This document shows, in pieces, positions 7,688 to 15,031 of a stretch of 64,000 nucleotides of DNA. The notes below the pieces were generated by a model. The model made no database searches and had not been told where the DNA came from. It saw nothing but the letters and a program-made list of their open reading frames with translations. The translations under genes were made by a program, and so were the position numbers. The stretch is from Ectopseudomonas toyotomiensis (GTDB lineage: Bacteria > Pseudomonadota > Gammaproteobacteria > Pseudomonadales > Pseudomonadaceae). Within the stretch, counting starts at the first letter, position 1. Each line of letters starts with the position of its first letter. The DNA is taken from NCBI RefSeq assembly GCF_900115695.1, contig NZ_FOXK01000006.1, positions 124,001 through 188,000 on the forward strand, written 5' to 3'.

Positions 7688-8850
7688 AGCACACCCCTTC
7701 TATTTTCTGCGGACTCAGGCTCTACACGTGCCCCGAGCGCCACAGGGGCCCTGATTATCTTCTCCAACCAAGACCAATCCTTGTAAGGATCTCCTCGCCC
7801 ATTCAGATGCGTATAACGACGCAAAGAGTTCCAGTCGCGATGACCTGATACGCTCGCAACCCTCGGTATATCCCACTCCATCTCGAATAGCCGGCTAATG
7901 CCGTCATGGCGCAGATCGTGGAAATGCAAATCCGTGATAGCCAAAAACTTACCAGCACGAGTGAACGCCGCAGAAATTGAGTCAGAATAGTAAGGGAATA
8001 TCTCTCGGCAAGACTTAGGCATGCTCTGCACAATCCGCCAGGCCTCATCCGGCAGATGGCACCAGACATCATTACCAATCTTTTGTCCGGGATTTTTCAT
8101 ATCTCGAACAAGCACCGCCTGCCGCCGCTCATCCAGATCCTCCCAGCGAATCCGAGTGATCTCTTCCTGCCTGCGTGTAGAGAAAATCGCGAAAGCTATG
8201 ACCTTAGGCATGTGAATAGCGCTTGGCCTACGCGCCTGGAGATCAAAAAAGTAGGTGAGCAATTTGTCCAATTCATCCTTGCTAGGTCGCCGATCACGCT
8301 CTCGACTTCGAGACACCATGCCCAGTTTACGCAGCACCTTGCGCGCATCAGCCATGGCGCTCGCGTCGACCTCATATCCCCAGGCAGGCTTAGCGACTGA
8401 CAGGACAGCGCCAAGATGTGCGAGATCGTTTCCAACCGTCTGAGCCTGAACACCACCTCCCTCCTGGCTCATCCGCCATTGCGCGTACTCGACCAATTTC
8501 TGGCTCGTCAGATCGACATCAGCAATTTCACCTAGCCAGGTTTCGCTGATCGCTTTCAACGTAGCTCGCTTGGTTTTTCCGAGCGGACGCATCAGCTCGT
8601 ATTCATCAAGATAGCGCTCAATGATTTTCTTGAGCGGCACATCCTCCCGCGAAGCCTTCTCAAGAGCTCCGGGCAACGCCAGCTCAGCCTCCCTCCTCAT
8701 CATCCAGGCGCGAGCAACCGGCTTACGGTCGAAGGACTGGCTTTCTTGGTAGACTATGACACCCTTACGGCGCAGCCGAATCTGAACCGTGTACTTGGTC
8801 TGCCCGCTTTTGTTCACGCGCCGAGTGATCGTTCCCACATCGTTCACCAT
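7657..8850 (-). CDS. int: Tyrosine recombinase, dusA-associated integrase
   Basis: A 397-residue phage-type tyrosine integrase. After an N-terminal arm-binding region (VGTITRRVNKSGQTKYTVQ) and a SAM-like core-binding domain around residues 75-180, the catalytic domain shows Arg in STRRQEEITR, Lys in DMKNPGQK, HDLRHDGISRLFE (His-x-x-Arg), SGHRDWNSLRRYTH with the nucleophilic Tyr, and a basic C-terminal tail. All catalytic residues are intact. It lies directly upstream of dusA and points away from it, the arrangement described for integrases that insert into the 5' end of dusA. No Shine-Dalgarno sequence is seen before the ATG, so translation may be weak or leaderless. Confidence 0.93.
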   Translation of the reverse strand: MVNDVGTITRRVNKSGQTKYTVQIRLRRKGVIVYQESQSFDRKPVARAWMMRREAELALPGALEKASREDVPLKKIIERYLDEYELMRPLGKTKRATLKAISETWLGEIADVDLTSQKLVEYAQWRMSQEGGGVQAQTVGNDLAHLGAVLSVAKPAWGYEVDASAMADARKVLRKLGMVSRSRERDRRPSKDELDKLLTYFFDLQARRPSAIHMPKVIAFAIFSTRRQEEITRIRWEDLDERRQAVLVRDMKNPGQKIGNDVWCHLPDEAWRIVQSMPKSCREIFPYYSDSISAAFTRAGKFLAITDLHFHDLRHDGISRLFEMEWDIPRVASVSGHRDWNSLRRYTHLNGRGDPYKDWSWLEKIIRAPVALGARVEPESAENRRGVLQARRRRSIN

Positions 8851-8890
8851 CAGTGCTAAAAATGCATTTAACAGTGCTAAATTTTAGCAC
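8851..8890. promoter_or_regulatory. Repeats and palindrome upstream of int
   Basis: CAGTGCTAAA occurs at 8851-8860 and again at 8872-8881, exactly 21 bp (two helical turns) apart. The second copy forms a perfect 17-bp palindrome GTGCTAAA-T-TTTAGCAC at 8874-8890. A further palindrome AAATGCATTT lies between them. The block directly adjoins the integrase start, so it may be the int operator, integrase arm sites, or both. Confidence 0.6.
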
Positions 8891-8947
8891 CACATGCGCA
8901 AAAACGGGCAAAAACAAGCCTTTTTGGCCTCTAACCGACCTAAACAA

Positions 8948-9958
8948 ATGCCTCAAGAATCAGCTTCAAACCCAGCAACTACAGGCCCTATCCTGTCCCG
9001 CCGCTTCTCCGTGGCGCCGATGATGGACTGGACGGATCGTCACTGCCGGTTCTTTCTCCGTCAACTGTCGCGCCATGCCCTGCTTTACACCGAGATGGTC
9101 ACCACCGGCGCGCTGATCCATGGCGACCGCGAGCGTTTCCTGCGTTACAGCGAGTGCGAGCACCCCATCGCCCTGCAGTTGGGCGGCAGCAACCCGCAGG
9201 ACCTGGCGAGCTGCGCGAAGATGGCCGAAGAACACGGCTATGACGAAGTGAACCTGAACGTCGGCTGCCCCAGCGACCGGGTGCAGAACAACATGATCGG
9301 CGCCTGCCTGATGGGCCATCCCTCGCTGGTGGCCGACTGCGTGAAAGCCATGCGGGACGCCGTGAACATCCCGGTGACGGTCAAGCACCGCATCGGTATC
9401 AATGGCCGTGACAGCTACGCCGAGCTGTGCGATTTCGTCGGCCAGGTGCGTGATGCCGGTTGCCGTAGCTTCACCGTGCATGCGCGTATAGCCATCCTCG
9501 AAGGCCTGTCGCCGAAGGAAAACCGCGAGATCCCGCCGCTGCGCTATGACGTGGCTGCCCAACTCAAGCAGGACTTCCCCGACCTGGAGATCATCCTCAA
9601 CGGCGGTATCAAGACCCTTGAGGAATGCGAGCAGCACCTGCAGATCTTCGATGGCGTAATGCTCGGCCGCGAGGCCTATCACAACCCCTATCTGCTGGCG
9701 CAGGTGGACAGCCGCCTGTTTGGCGCCGAATACCCGGGCATTTCCCGCATGGACGCCCTGCTCGCACTCAAGCCCTACGTCGAGCAGCACCTGCGCGAGG
9801 GCGGCACGCTGCATCACGTCAGCCGTCACGTGCTGGGCCTGGCTCAAGGCTTCCCAGGTGCGCGGCGCTTCCGCCAGTTGCTGTCGGTGGATATTCACAA
9901 GGTGCAAGACCCGCTGGCGCTGCTCGACCAGGCAGCAGAGCTGCTACGCGGGCATTAA
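8948..9958 (+). CDS. dusA: tRNA-dihydrouridine synthase A (DusA)
   Basis: DusA is an FMN enzyme that reduces uridines in the D-loop of tRNA. With the ATG at 8948 the protein has 336 residues. The (beta/alpha)8 barrel begins LSRRFSVAPMMDWTDRHCR. The catalytic Cys is in NVGCPSDRVQ, the tRNA/FMN contact segment is VTVKHRIGI, and the phosphate-binding part is ILNGGIKTLEEC followed by GVMLGREAYHNPYLL. The first 15 or so residues (PQESASNPATTGPI) are not conserved and probably come from the integrated element. An in-frame ATG at 8894 would add 18 residues but lies in the element control region. The gene end overlaps the convergent regulator gene by 4 bases. Confidence 0.95.
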   Translation: MPQESASNPATTGPILSRRFSVAPMMDWTDRHCRFFLRQLSRHALLYTEMVTTGALIHGDRERFLRYSECEHPIALQLGGSNPQDLASCAKMAEEHGYDEVNLNVGCPSDRVQNNMIGACLMGHPSLVADCVKAMRDAVNIPVTVKHRIGINGRDSYAELCDFVGQVRDAGCRSFTVHARIAILEGLSPKENREIPPLRYDVAAQLKQDFPDLEIILNGGIKTLEECEQHLQIFDGVMLGREAYHNPYLLAQVDSRLFGAEYPGISRMDALLALKPYVEQHLREGGTLHHVSRHVLGLAQGFPGARRFRQLLSVDIHKVQDPLALLDQAAELLRGH

Positions 9959-10254
9959 TCCGGCGCGCTGAGACGGTAGCGGCTACGCCCCGTCGTCTGC
10001 ACCAGACCGTTTTCCTCCATGCGGCGCAGCACCTGGCGTACGCTGACCAGCGATAGCGGTTCGCCGGCGTCGCTCAGTTGCCGATGCAGCTCGCGCGCGG
10101 AGATACCCGCTTCGTCATTGGCGCTGCACAGCGCCTCCACCACCTTGAGCCTGGGCATGCTGAAGCGCAGCCCGGCGGCCTGCAGCCACTCACGGCACTG
10201 ACGCGTATCCAGGCCTGCGGAAACTGAACGAGAAAGCAGGGTTTGGGTCGACAT
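9955..10254 (-). CDS. Fur-like winged-helix regulator lacking the metal domain
   Basis: A 99-residue protein whose core, LDTRQCREWLQAAGLRFSMP followed by RLKVVEALC, ISARELHRQLSDAGEPLSLV and SVRQVLRRMEENGLVQ, is the winged-helix DNA-binding domain of the Fur family. It ends there, without the C-terminal dimerisation domain or the His/Cys metal sites. The start at 10254 is chosen because AAGGAG lies 7 bases upstream; a longer frame reaches 10314 without a site. It is divergent from tal, and two abutting inverted repeats lie just upstream. P. aeruginosa has a similar small gene next to tal as I recall. The regulated genes are unknown. Confidence 0.75.
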   Translation of the reverse strand: MSTQTLLSRSVSAGLDTRQCREWLQAAGLRFSMPRLKVVEALCSANDEAGISARELHRQLSDAGEPLSLVSVRQVLRRMEENGLVQTTGRSRYRLSAPD

Positions 10255-10280
10255 GTTCGGGCTCCTTGGCAGCTCGTCTA

Positions 10281-10320
10281 AAGTCGGACTCCACCGACTT
10301 CGGTACGTTCTCACGTACCG
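10281..10320. promoter_or_regulatory. Two abutting 7-6-7 inverted repeats
   Basis: AAGTCGG-N6-CCGACTT at 10281-10300 is followed without a gap by CGGTACG-N6-CGTACCG at 10301-10320. Both have 7-base perfect arms and 6-base spacers. They lie 27-66 bases upstream of the Fur-like regulator start and between it and the divergent tal gene, a natural place for autoregulation. Confidence 0.6.
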
Positions 10321-10449
10321 TCATTACTAAAGACGTACGAGCCAGCGAAAAGCGCAGCCCGAAAAGGTAAATTTTGTCAGTGACCCGACCGTTGAGCGCT
10401 TGCGGCGCCTCGGGTAAGGTCATGCCATCTGCAACGACAAGGCCTCGTC

Positions 10450-11376
10450 ATGACCTCCAAGCTGGAACAACTCAAGCAGTTCACTACCGTAGTCGCCGAC
10501 ACCGGTGACCTCGACGCCATCGCCCGCCTGCAACCGGTGGATGCCACCACCAACCCCTCGCTGCTGCTCAAGGCGGCGGCCCTGCCCCGCTATGCCGATC
10601 TGTTGAACCAGGCAGTGAGTGCCGGCAAGGGAGACCTGGGGCTGGCCTGCGATCACTTCGCGGTGGCCGTCGGCCAGGAGATCCTCAAGGTCATTCCGGG
10701 GCGCATTTCCACCGAAGTCGATGCGCGCCTGTCGTTCGACACCGACGCGACCCTGCGCCGCGCCGAGCGCCTGATCGGCCTTTACGAAAAAGCGGGGATT
10801 GGCCGCGATCGCGTACTGATCAAGATCGCTTCGACCTGGGAAGGCATCCGCGCCGCCGAGCAGCTGGAAAAAGCCGGCGTGCAGACCAACCTGACCCTGC
10901 TGTTCGCCTTCGCCCAGGCGCAGGCCTGTGCCGATGCCGGCATATTCCTCATCTCGCCGTTCGTGGGGCGCATCTACGATTGGTACAAGAAGGCCGAGGG
11001 CCGTGATTTCGTAGGCAACGATGATCCTGGCGTGCAGTCGGTCAAACGCATCTACAACTACTACAAGGCAAACGGCTACGACACCGTGGTAATGGGAGCA
11101 AGCTTCCGCAACCTCGGTCAGATCGAAGCGTTGGCCGGTTGCGACCGCCTGACCATCAGCCCCGACCTGCTGCAGAAACTGGCTGAGGACGATGGCCAGC
11201 TCGGTCGCCAGCTCACCCCTGGTGCTACCGGCGAACCTCGCCAGAGCCTCGATGAAGGTGGCTTCCGCTGGGCGCTGAACGAAGACGCCATGGCCACCGA
11301 GAAGCTGGCCGAAGGCATCCGCCTGTTCGCCCGCGACCAGGAGAAACTCGAAGCCCTGCTGGCCGCCAAGGCCTGA
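10450..11376 (+). CDS. tal: Transaldolase
   Basis: Transaldolase of the non-oxidative pentose phosphate pathway transfers a dihydroxyacetone unit from sedoheptulose 7-phosphate to glyceraldehyde 3-phosphate. The 308-residue protein has the N-terminal signature [14 protein letters not shown], the Schiff-base Lys in [37 protein letters not shown] and [10 protein letters not shown]. Length and motifs fit TalB-type enzymes. It is followed by a strong hairpin terminator and stands as a single transcription unit, divergent from the Fur-like gene. Confidence 0.97.
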   Translation: MTSKLEQLKQFTTVVADTGDLDAIARLQPVDATTNPSLLLKAAALPRYADLLNQAVSAGKGDLGLACDHFAVAVGQEILKVIPGRISTEVDARLSFDTDATLRRAERLIGLYEKAGIGRDRVLIKIASTWEGIRAAEQLEKAGVQTNLTLLFAFAQAQACADAGIFLISPFVGRIYDWYKKAEGRDFVGNDDPGVQSVKRIYNYYKANGYDTVVMGASFRNLGQIEALAGCDRLTISPDLLQKLAEDDGQLGRQLTPGATGEPRQSLDEGGFRWALNEDAMATEKLAEGIRLFARDQEKLEALLAAKA

Positions 11377-11382
11377 ATGACA

Positions 11383-11412
11383 AAGGGGCGCCAGCCAAGC
11401 TGACGCCCCTTT
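11383..11412 (+). terminator. Rho-independent terminator after tal
   Basis: AAGGGGCG and CGCCCCTT pair, an inner CAGC/GCTG extends the stem after one mismatch, the loop is CAA, and a short T-run follows. The hairpin begins 7 bases after the tal stop codon. Confidence 0.85.
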
Positions 11413-11429
11413 TCATTGCGAGTTCGAAG

Positions 11430-11490
11430 GTAGGGTGCGCTGTGCGCCAAGGATTTTCTCGGCAGATATCGGTGCACGCAGCGCACCTAC
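11430..11490. repeat. REP pair (family gtagggtgcgc), inward
   Basis: GTAGGGTGCGCTGTGCGCC at the left and GGTGCACGCAGCGCACCTAC at the right are near-perfect inverted copies about 20 bases apart. They lie between the 3' ends of tal and the STAS gene. Other copies of the family are at 17116-17187, 29137-29214 and 53148-53216. Confidence 0.75.
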
Positions 11491-11504
11491 AGAAAAGCGG
11501 GAGA

Positions 11505-11999
11505 TCAGTGCCGCTCGAGTGCGCTGACCAAATCGTGAAAGGCCTCGCGATTGGAATCGTTGAGCCCCATCAGGATGCGGTGCGCTTCCAGCACCTTGGC
11601 CTTCACCACCTCTTCGGACTGATCCTGCGAAGGCAGATCATCCAGACAATCCGGACAGGGAATCGGCCGATCGACGATGTTGAACACCTGATCGAAACCC
11701 ATGGACTCCAACAAACGGGTGATGTCGTCGTGGGTGGTGACAACGGTCGGCAACAGTCCCACCTTCTGCCGCGACAGAATGGACAACTTCGCCAGCAAAC
11801 CGAGAGTCGTGCTGTCGATACTGCGCGTTTCAGTCAAGTCGATGACGATGGCCGAAAAATTCAACGCGGTGAAAATCTTTTCAATCGTGGCATCCAGAGC
11901 TGAACACAGCGTCAGACGGACTTCACCGACAAACTTCAGGACGAAGGTTCCATCCTGCTCGGCGAATTGGATGCGACCGGGGCTTATCCCAGGATTCAT
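11505..11999 (-). CDS. rssC: STAS-domain anti-sigma factor antagonist (RssC-like)
   Basis: A 164-residue protein with an N-terminal STAS domain. The phosphorylatable Ser region is ETRSIDSTTLGLLAKLS, where SIDSTTLG matches the conserved D-S-x-G-type loop. After about residue 110 a C-terminal extension has two Cys in RPIPCPDCLDD and a helical end. The gene directly follows rssB with a 4-base overlap, the pairing remembered from P. aeruginosa (PA2797-PA2798), where RssB is the phosphatase and this protein its substrate. The name RssC is used with caution. Binding to an anti-sigma factor or direct control of RpoS turnover are both possible. Confidence 0.8.
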   Translation of the reverse strand: MNPGISPGRIQFAEQDGTFVLKFVGEVRLTLCSALDATIEKIFTALNFSAIVIDLTETRSIDSTTLGLLAKLSILSRQKVGLLPTVVTTHDDITRLLESMGFDQVFNIVDRPIPCPDCLDDLPSQDQSEEVVKAKVLEAHRILMGLNDSNREAFHDLVSALERH

Positions 12000-13180
12000 G
12001 CAAGGTTCCTGCTCAACACCAGCAAGGCGATATCATCCGGCATCTCGCCCAGATTGGCCAGACCGAGAACTTGACGCAAACCGCCCAGCGTACCGCCAGC
12101 CTGGCTAACCAGTTGTGGCAGCGCCAATTCCTTCTCTTTCAGCGTGTCGCCCGGCAACAGGTCGAGAATGCCGTCGGAGAGCAGCGTCAGGCTGAAAGAC
12201 TCAGGCAACTGCATCACCAGATCGCCGTATTCGGCTTCTTCGAAAAGGCCGACCGGCAGGCCGCGGCCTTCCAGGTAACGCGCCTGGCCATTCTCGAACA
12301 GTATCGGCAATGGCAGATGCCCGCCGATGCTGTAGGTGAGCATGCCGCTCTCCTCGTCGATCACGCCGCCGAGCATGGTCACGTGTTTGCCCAGCTTGCA
12401 GTTGATCAGGCCGCGGTTGATGTGACCGAGCACATCCGAGGGCTTGAACTCCGGCAGCGTACCGCCACGCCGCCACTCGTAGAGCAGGCGCGTGGTCATG
12501 AACTTGAGCAGCACGGTGACGAATGCCGAGGACGCCCCATGACCGGAGACATCGGCCAGATAGAACGCGATGCGTCGCTCGTCGATACGGAAGTAATCGA
12601 CGAAGTCACCGGACAGGTACAGCGACGGAATGATCTGGTGCGCGAAGTTCAGGCCATCGGCCTGCCAGGGCGTCACCGGCAGCATGTTCATCTGCACCTG
12701 ACGGCCGGCGTTCTGGTCTTCCTGCAACAGATGCAGGCTGGCCTGGAGCTCACGATTGGTCGCTTCCAGCTTCTCGCGATAGAGCTGGTTCTCGACGCGC
12801 AGACGCGCACGATCCAGCGCGCGGCGCACCGAATGCTCCAGCACCGCCAGGTCTTCGAGAGGTTTGATCAGGTAGTCGGCAGCACCGAGACGCAGGGCTT
12901 CGACGGCATCGTTCATCACGCCGGCGCCGGAAACGACGATCACCGGCACCTCTACACCCAGCGCGTTGATACGTCGAATCAGTTCAAGACCGTCAACCTG
13001 CGGCATGCGCAGGTCGCAGATCATCAGGTCGGGGCCTTCCTGCTGGAACACTTCCAGCCCCTGCAAACCGTTGTTGGCCTGCAACACCTTGAAGCCGCTG
13101 TCCTCAAGGTAGGCCGCGAGGCTTGCACGTACGACATCGTCGTCGTCGATGATCAGCAGAGTGGCACTGGTTTTGTGCAT
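11996..13180 (-). CDS. rssB: RssB-type response regulator with PP2C phosphatase domain
   Basis: A 394-residue protein with a receiver domain (residues 5-120; phosphorylated Asp56 in MICDLRMP, Lys106 in YLIKPLED), a coiled linker (about 120-160) and a SpoIIE/PP2C phosphatase domain. The metal-binding acidic residues are present: LSGDFVDYF, LADVSGHGAS, LLSDGILDLL and PDDIALLVL. The phosphatase should therefore be active, unlike E. coli RssB, whose output domain is degenerate and serves as the adaptor that feeds RpoS to ClpXP. The ATG at 13180 is chosen; the 13210 start is a TTG without support. The likely substrate is the STAS protein encoded next, with a 4-base overlap. Confidence 0.9.
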   Translation of the reverse strand: MHKTSATLLIIDDDDVVRASLAAYLEDSGFKVLQANNGLQGLEVFQQEGPDLMICDLRMPQVDGLELIRRINALGVEVPVIVVSGAGVMNDAVEALRLGAADYLIKPLEDLAVLEHSVRRALDRARLRVENQLYREKLEATNRELQASLHLLQEDQNAGRQVQMNMLPVTPWQADGLNFAHQIIPSLYLSGDFVDYFRIDERRIAFYLADVSGHGASSAFVTVLLKFMTTRLLYEWRRGGTLPEFKPSDVLGHINRGLINCKLGKHVTMLGGVIDEESGMLTYSIGGHLPLPILFENGQARYLEGRGLPVGLFEEAEYGDLVMQLPESFSLTLLSDGILDLLPGDTLKEKELALPQLVSQAGGTLGGLRQVLGLANLGEMPDDIALLVLSRNLA

Positions 13181-13393
13181 GGGGTATCCAGGCAAACTGC
13201 GCCAGGGCAATTTTGGTCACTGCCCATGGCGCGGCGCCGCATCTATGGCGCCAGGGCGATTTCAAGGGGCAGACGGTACTCCCATCTGCCAGCCGATTCA
13301 AGCCGGGACCGGTCGTCGTTCGGCGGCTTTACAGGTCAAATCGACGAGGGTTATAAGAGCCGCGGGAGAGCTCATAAGAAGAGGACAGGGTCC

Positions 13394-13693
13394 ATGAGTC
13401 AGAATGATCGAGCGTACAGCGAGAAACGTGACTACATCCGCATGCGACTGGAAGCTGCAGTCGTCCTCCATCACGCTGGCCGGGAAATCCCTGCAGTGTG
13501 CTTGGATCTTTCCAGTACCGGCATGCAAATCGAGGCTGAAGCTGCCCTGAGCATGGGCGACAAGGTCAAGGTCCATATCCCCTCAGAGCACAGCGAACTC
13601 GCCGGGCTCGACGCCCAGGCCGAGGTGGTGCGAATAGGCGATCTGGGCGACGGTCGTCAGTCGCTGGGCCTGGCAATCATCTCCATGAGCTGA
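13394..13693 (+). CDS. PilZ-domain protein
   Basis: A 99-residue single PilZ domain. The cyclic-di-GMP signature is partly visible: EKRDYIRMRLE supplies the basic R-x-x-x-R part and DLSSTGMQIE the [D/N]-x-S-x-x-G part. It may act as a c-di-GMP effector controlling surface behaviour. The ATG at 13394 starts MSQNDRAYSEKR; a much longer open frame running through from 12071 is antisense to rssB and is not coding. It is divergent from rssB and converges on mlaA, with a shared bidirectional terminator. Confidence 0.88.
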   Translation: MSQNDRAYSEKRDYIRMRLEAAVVLHHAGREIPAVCLDLSSTGMQIEAEAALSMGDKVKVHIPSEHSELAGLDAQAEVVRIGDLGDGRQSLGLAIISMS

Positions 13694-13703
13694 AATCTGC
13701 ATT

Positions 13704-13739
13704 TACGAAAAAGGCGGCCCAGAGGCCGCCTTTTTCGTA
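13704..13739. terminator. Bidirectional terminator between pilZ and mlaA
   Basis: A perfect 16-bp stem (TACGAAAAAGGCGGCC with its complement) around the loop CAGA. It has A-rich and T-rich flanks on both sides, so it can end transcription from either convergent gene. Confidence 0.92.
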
Positions 13740-13749
13740 TCTACAGGGC

Positions 13750-14454
13750 TTAGAAATCGTCTTCGACCTGCCCATCCTTCACCTTGAACTCACGGCTCTG
13801 CAGGTAGGCGTTGCGGATGAAGATGTACTTGTCGCCGCTGACCAGTCGCTCGGCCTGCAGCAGGTTGGCACGGGTGTCGACCACCTGTACGCCACGGGTG
13901 ACGTTGCGCGTCGGTACGTGATCCATGTAGGGATACAGCGTCAGGAAGCTGTCCGGCACTCGACCGGTGGCATCACGCACGGTGCTTGGGCCGAGGAGCG
14001 GGATGACCAGGTAAGGACCGCTGTTCAAACCCCAGACACCGAGGGTCTGACCGAAGTCTTCGTCATTCTTGCGCAGGCCCATGTGTTTGGCCACGTCGAA
14101 GAACCCCAGCACACCGAAGGTAGTGTTGAAGATCAGGCGACCGGTATCGACGCCGGCGTTGTGCAACTTGCCCTGCAGCAGGTTGTTGGCCAGGTTGCCG
14201 ACGTCGCCGATATTACCGAAGACGTTGTGCACGCCATCCTCGAGAAACTGCGGCGTGACAGCCCGGTAACCCTGGGCGATCGGCTTCAGCGCATAGGTGT
14301 CGACGGTATCGTTGAAGCGGAAGATGGGGCGATTGAAACTTTCCCAAGGATCTTCTTCCGAAGCTGCCTGACTCATCGCAGGCAGCAGGCTGAGGCCGAC
14401 GAGGGCCATCAGGCCACCCAGGCGCGCGATCCAGCGAGCACCGATCACATGCAT
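13750..14454 (-). CDS. mlaA: MlaA/VacJ family phospholipid-asymmetry protein
   Basis: MlaA removes misplaced phospholipids from the outer leaflet of the outer membrane and passes them to the Mla pathway. The 234-residue protein has the family core DPWESFNRPIFRFND, NVFGNIGDVGNLANNLLQ, TFGVLGFFDVAKHMGL and FGQTLGVWGLNSGPYLVIP. The N-terminus is a signal peptide (LVGLSLLPAMSQA-A) with no Cys, so unlike E. coli MlaA this copy is not a lipoprotein. AAGGAGAG precedes the ATG. It ends next to a bidirectional terminator and is probably monocistronic. Confidence 0.93.
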   Translation of the reverse strand: MHVIGARWIARLGGLMALVGLSLLPAMSQAASEEDPWESFNRPIFRFNDTVDTYALKPIAQGYRAVTPQFLEDGVHNVFGNIGDVGNLANNLLQGKLHNAGVDTGRLIFNTTFGVLGFFDVAKHMGLRKNDEDFGQTLGVWGLNSGPYLVIPLLGPSTVRDATGRVPDSFLTLYPYMDHVPTRNVTRGVQVVDTRANLLQAERLVSGDKYIFIRNAYLQSREFKVKDGQVEDDF

Positions 14455-14558
14455 TTAAATCTCTCCTTGAGGAAAATAATGTGGCCACCGCCAGCGGGCC
14501 GAATGCCGCGTAGTATAAAGCCTGGAGCCCTGATTGGGCAGCATAGCGAAGAAAAGCG

Positions 14559-14969
14559 ATGACCGACGAAACCTTGCTGCACACGGCACACATCCCCGTA
14601 CGCTGGGGCGACATGGACAGCTACGGGCACGTCAACAACATCATCTACATGCAGTACCTGGAAGAAGCCCGTGTCGCCTGGTTCGAGCTGGCCGGCGTAG
14701 CCATGAGCAACGTGCCGTTCGGTCCGGTGGTACTGCAAACCCAGCACACCTACCTGAAACCGGTGATCCACCCCGCCACTGTGGTGGTGGAACTGCGGGC
14801 TGGCGCGGTGGGACGCAGCAGCCTGGTGATCGCACACCGGCTGACCACCGCCGAAGACCCGCTCACGGTCTACGGTGAGGGTTACTGCAAACTGGTGTGG
14901 ATCGACCACGAAAGTGGCAAATCGGTAGCCCTGCCGGAGCATGTACGCGGCCTGTTCAACGTCACCTAG
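14559..14969 (+). CDS. Acyl-CoA thioesterase, 4HBT hotdog family
   Basis: A 136-residue hotdog-fold thioesterase of the YbgC/4-hydroxybenzoyl-CoA type. The active-site segment VRWGDMDSYGHVNNIIYMQ has the catalytic Asp of the WGDMD motif, followed by LEEARVAWFE. The family hydrolyses short or medium acyl-CoA; the natural substrate here is unknown. It is divergent from mlaA and precedes the HAD-like gene in the same direction, an order shared with P. aeruginosa as remembered (PA2801 to PA2803). Confidence 0.88.
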   Translation: MTDETLLHTAHIPVRWGDMDSYGHVNNIIYMQYLEEARVAWFELAGVAMSNVPFGPVVLQTQHTYLKPVIHPATVVVELRAGAVGRSSLVIAHRLTTAEDPLTVYGEGYCKLVWIDHESGKSVALPEHVRGLFNVT

Positions 14970-15031
14970 CAGTCACATTACGGTCATCCGTCGGCGTTAG
15001 ATTGGCCTAGGCCAATGCCACGGATGATCCC

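Noticed and set aside
8894..8947. Longer DusA start at 8894
   Set aside because: The added residues are not DusA-like and lie in the int control region of the integrated element.
12071..13693. 540-codon plus-strand frame through rssB and into the PilZ gene
   Set aside because: Only the end (13394-13693) is a real gene. The rest is antisense to rssB and reflects high GC and third-position bias.
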